From: Acidobacteriota bacterium
Lineage (GTDB): Bacteria > Acidobacteriota > Thermoanaerobaculia > Multivoradales > JAHEKO01
DNA length: 6,912 nucleotides
NCBI GenBank assembly: GCA_006227875.1
Contig: SBFI01000387.1
Coordinates: forward strand, 1-6,912
Direction of reading: 5' to 3'
The notes beneath the pieces were generated by a model. It made no database searches, was not told where the DNA came from, and worked only from the letters and a program-made list of their open reading frames with translations. Position numbers and translations under genes: made by a program. Positions 5,273-6,912 of the stretch are shown here, in pieces. The stretch's first letter is position 1. Every line of letters starts with the position of its first letter.

Positions 5273-6228
5273 TTGTCGTCACCGGGGCCACCGGCTTTAT
5301 CGGCAGCAACCTGGTCCACGCGCTGGTCGAGCGCGGCCACACCGATCTGCTGGTAGTGGACAACATTGCCGCGGACACCCCACTCCGTCACCTCGAAGAT
5401 CTGAGTCTTCCCGATCGAGTCGACAAGGATCGATTCCTGGAGATGGTGGAGCGCGATGACGACAACCTCGAGCCGGTCGACTTTGTGTTTCATCAAGGCG
5501 CCTGCACCGACACCACCGAGCGCAACCGCGACTTCATGATGGCTACCAACCTCCACTACTCGCAGTCGGTGGCGCGCTTCTGTCAGCGCCATGCGATACC
5601 CCTCGTCTACGCCTCCTCGGCCTCGGTCTACGGCATCGGCACCGATGCCCGCGAGGAGCCGGAGTGCGAGGCACCGATCAACGAGTACGCCGAGTCCAAG
5701 AAGCTCTTCGACGACTGGGTGCGCACAGAGATTCTTTCCGCTCCCGAGGCCCCGATCGTCGGGCTCCGCTACTTCAACGTCTATGGGCCCCGTGAGAGCC
5801 ACAAGGGTGCGATGTCGAGCGTCGCCTACAAGATGCACGGTCAGCTCCGCGAGCGGGGGCGGGTAAAGCTCTTCGAGGGCAGCCACGGTTTCAGCGACGG
5901 TGAGCAGCGGCGCGACTTCGTGCACGTAGATGACGTAGTCGGGGTCAACCTCTTCTTTATGGATCATCCCGGGCAGTCGGGGATCTTCAACTGCGGTACC
6001 GGGCGCGCCGCACCCTTTAACGCCGTGGCGCAGGCGGTGATCGCGCATGCCGGGAGAGGCGAGATCGAATACATCCCGTTCCCCGACGAGCTGCGCGACC
6101 GCTATCAGGCCTGGACACAGGCCGACCTCACCCGGCTCCGGGACGCCGGCTACGATCGCCTCTTCGCGCCGGTCGCCGAGGGTGTTCCCCGCTACATGGC
6201 CTGGCTCGACCAGCACGAGAGCGATTGA
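5269..6228 (+). CDS. hldD: ADP-L-glycero-D-manno-heptose 6-epimerase
   Basis: A 319-residue extended short-chain dehydrogenase that uses NADP(H) to convert ADP-D-glycero-D-manno-heptose to the L,D form used in LPS core. Seen in order: nucleotide-binding GATGFIG (6-12), FHQGACTDTTE (74-84), YASSASVYG (114-122) with S116, NEYAESK (138-144) with catalytic-type Y140 and K144, GLRYFNVYGPRESHKGAMSS (165-184) with K179, KLFEGS (200-205), RRDFVHVDDV (214-223), IEYIPFPDELRDRYQAWTQA (266-285) and AEGVPRYMAWL (303-313). These match the E. coli enzyme (310 residues) almost block by block. ATG 5269 is chosen because it begins exactly at the dinucleotide-binding fold and overlaps the GT9 stop as ATGA, so translation is probably coupled; no separate ribosome binding site is visible. 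The frame stays open upstream to 5023 only as a shadow of the GT9 gene. Confidence 0.96.
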   Translation: MIVVTGATGFIGSNLVHALVERGHTDLLVVDNIAADTPLRHLEDLSLPDRVDKDRFLEMVERDDDNLEPVDFVFHQGACTDTTERNRDFMMATNLHYSQSVARFCQRHAIPLVYASSASVYGIGTDAREEPECEAPINEYAESKKLFDDWVRTEILSAPEAPIVGLRYFNVYGPRESHKGAMSSVAYKMHGQLRERGRVKLFEGSHGFSDGEQRRDFVHVDDVVGVNLFFMDHPGQSGIFNCGTGRAAPFNAVAQAVIAHAGRGEIEYIPFPDELRDRYQAWTQADLTRLRDAGYDRLFAPVAEGVPRYMAWLDQHESD

Positions 6229-6231
6229 GCG

Positions 6232-6780
6232 GTGGACATTCACCATGTAATTCTCGATCGCGATGGGGTGCTCAATCGCGAGGACACCGAGGGTGGGTGG
6301 ATCCGTGACCCGGAGGAATGGCGGTGGGAGCAGGGTGCCCGCGAAGGTCTGCTGCTTTTTTCCCGCGCCGGTGTGCGCATCTCGGTGGTGACTAATCAGT
6401 CCTGTATCGGCCGCGGTGTGGCCGAGCCCGAGGCCATCGACCGGGTAAACGATCACATGCGCCGCGAGGCCGCAGCCGCTGGTGCCGGAATCGACGCCGT
6501 CTTCGTCTGCCCCCATGCCCCGGATGAGGGCTGTGACTGCAGAAAACCCCGATCCGGTCTGGTGAGGCAGGCGATCGAGGCGAGTGGCGTGCCGGCGACC
6601 CAGACGGTGCTGGTGGGGGACGCCGCGAGAGATCTGGAAGCCGGCCGGCAGGGTGGTGTCGAGGTCGTGCTGGTTCGCACCGGCAAAGGGCGCAAAACCG
6701 AGAAAGAAGAGCAACTCGAGACAATTCCGGTGTACGATGATCTACACTCTGCGGCCATCGATCTGCTTGGAATCGAGTAG
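6232..6780 (+). CDS. gmhB: D-glycero-D-manno-heptose 1,7-bisphosphate 7-phosphatase
   Basis: A 182-residue HAD-superfamily (subfamily IIIA) phosphatase, close to the usual length of about 190. It removes the 7-phosphate of heptose 1,7-bisphosphate before adenylyl transfer. Motif I is DRDGVLN (9-15; nucleophile D9, acid/base D11), motif II is VVTNQS (52-57), zinc-binding residues are C93, H95, C101 and C103 in CPHAPDEGCDCRKP, with K105 as motif III Lys, and motif IV is VGDAARD (128-134). The zinc loop is shorter than in the E. coli enzyme. The start is GTG 6232, 3 bp after hldD, with only a weak GAGAG (6217-6221) upstream; the nearby ATG at 6245 is out of frame. Histidinol-phosphate phosphatase is the main alternative in this family, but placement between hldD and a gmhA-like gene makes GmhB much likelier. 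The alpha or beta anomer preference cannot be read directly; the beta (LPS) route is inferred from hldD. Confidence 0.92.
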   Translation: MDIHHVILDRDGVLNREDTEGGWIRDPEEWRWEQGAREGLLLFSRAGVRISVVTNQSCIGRGVAEPEAIDRVNDHMRREAAAAGAGIDAVFVCPHAPDEGCDCRKPRSGLVRQAIEASGVPATQTVLVGDAARDLEAGRQGGVEVVLVRTGKGRKTEKEEQLETIPVYDDLHSAAIDLLGIE

Positions 6781-6786
6781 GCACCA

Positions 6787-6912
6787 ATGAACATTCGTCA
6801 GAGTTTCGAAGAGACGGCGCGGGTCCTGGAGGCCTCGGCCGACCACCTCGAGGGACGCTTGGAGGAGGCGGTCGAGCTGTTTCTCGGCTGTCTCGATGCG
6901 GGCGGCACCATC
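6787..6912 (+). CDS. gmhA: Probable sedoheptulose 7-phosphate isomerase, N-terminal part (runs off right edge)
   Basis: ATG 6787 opens a frame that stays open to the window end (42 residues, MNIRQSFEETARVL...CLDAGGTI). It begins 6 bp after gmhB. The N-terminal helix pattern (F-x-E-T-x-x-x-L), followed by a second helix of acidic and hydrophobic residues and a closing L-D-A-G-G-T-I, matches the start of GmhA, where the first strand of the SIS domain follows 'aGGkil'. GmhA converts sedoheptulose 7-phosphate to D-glycero-D-manno-heptose 7-phosphate, the first step of the pathway. The active-site residues lie beyond the edge, so the call depends on this short match and on the operon. Another SIS-domain protein is possible but less likely here. 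Confidence 0.75.
   Translation, partial: MNIRQSFEETARVLEASADHLEGRLEEAVELFLGCLDAGGTI

Noticed and set aside
5158..6714. A 518-codon open frame on the minus strand
   Set aside because: It is antisense to hldD and gmhB, both of which show complete family motifs. Its translation is low in recognisable motifs and is the expected shadow of high-GC coding sequence.

Overview
The window is a high-GC stretch (roughly two-thirds G+C by eye), densely coding, from a Gram-negative bacterium. The Gram-negative call rests on a run of genes for ADP-heptose, the sugar of the lipopolysaccharide inner core. I could not place the phylum from the sequence alone; a high-GC environmental lineage such as Acidobacteriota, Myxococcota or a Proteobacterium would fit.

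Layout. (1) Positions 1-390, plus strand: the C-terminal end of a membrane glycosyltransferase of the ArnT/GT39-like kind. (2) Positions 376-1629, minus strand: a complete DegT/DnrJ/EryC1/StrS sugar aminotransferase whose tail overlaps the tail of gene 1. (3) Positions 1630-1840: a divergent promoter region with a perfect 8-bp inverted repeat lying almost exactly midway between two outward-facing TTGACA boxes. (4) From 1841 to the window end, plus strand: a six-gene run of UPF0104/LPG-synthase-type membrane protein, fold-type I aminotransferase, GT9 heptosyltransferase-like glycosyltransferase, HldD epimerase, GmhB phosphatase and the start of GmhA isomerase. Spacing is tight from the GT9 gene onward (4-bp overlap, then 3-bp and 6-bp gaps).

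How the genes fit together. GmhA makes D-glycero-D-manno-heptose 7-phosphate from sedoheptulose 7-phosphate. GmhB removes the 7-phosphate from the 1,7-bisphosphate. HldD epimerises the finished ADP-heptose, and the GT9 protein probably transfers it or a related sugar. HldE (kinase/adenylyltransferase) is the one missing step and may lie beyond the right edge. The two aminotransferases, the UPF0104 membrane protein and the ArnT-like protein suggest further envelope-glycan or lipid modification, but their substrates cannot be read from the sequence.

The most notable observations are an 8-bp perfect tandem duplication that shifts the frame near the 3' end of the UPF0104 gene (removing one copy restores a family-like C-terminus and a GTGA stop/start overlap with the next gene), and the symmetric palindrome/divergent-promoter arrangement. 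I did not find a wholly new biological system, CRISPR array, tRNA, rRNA or mobile element.
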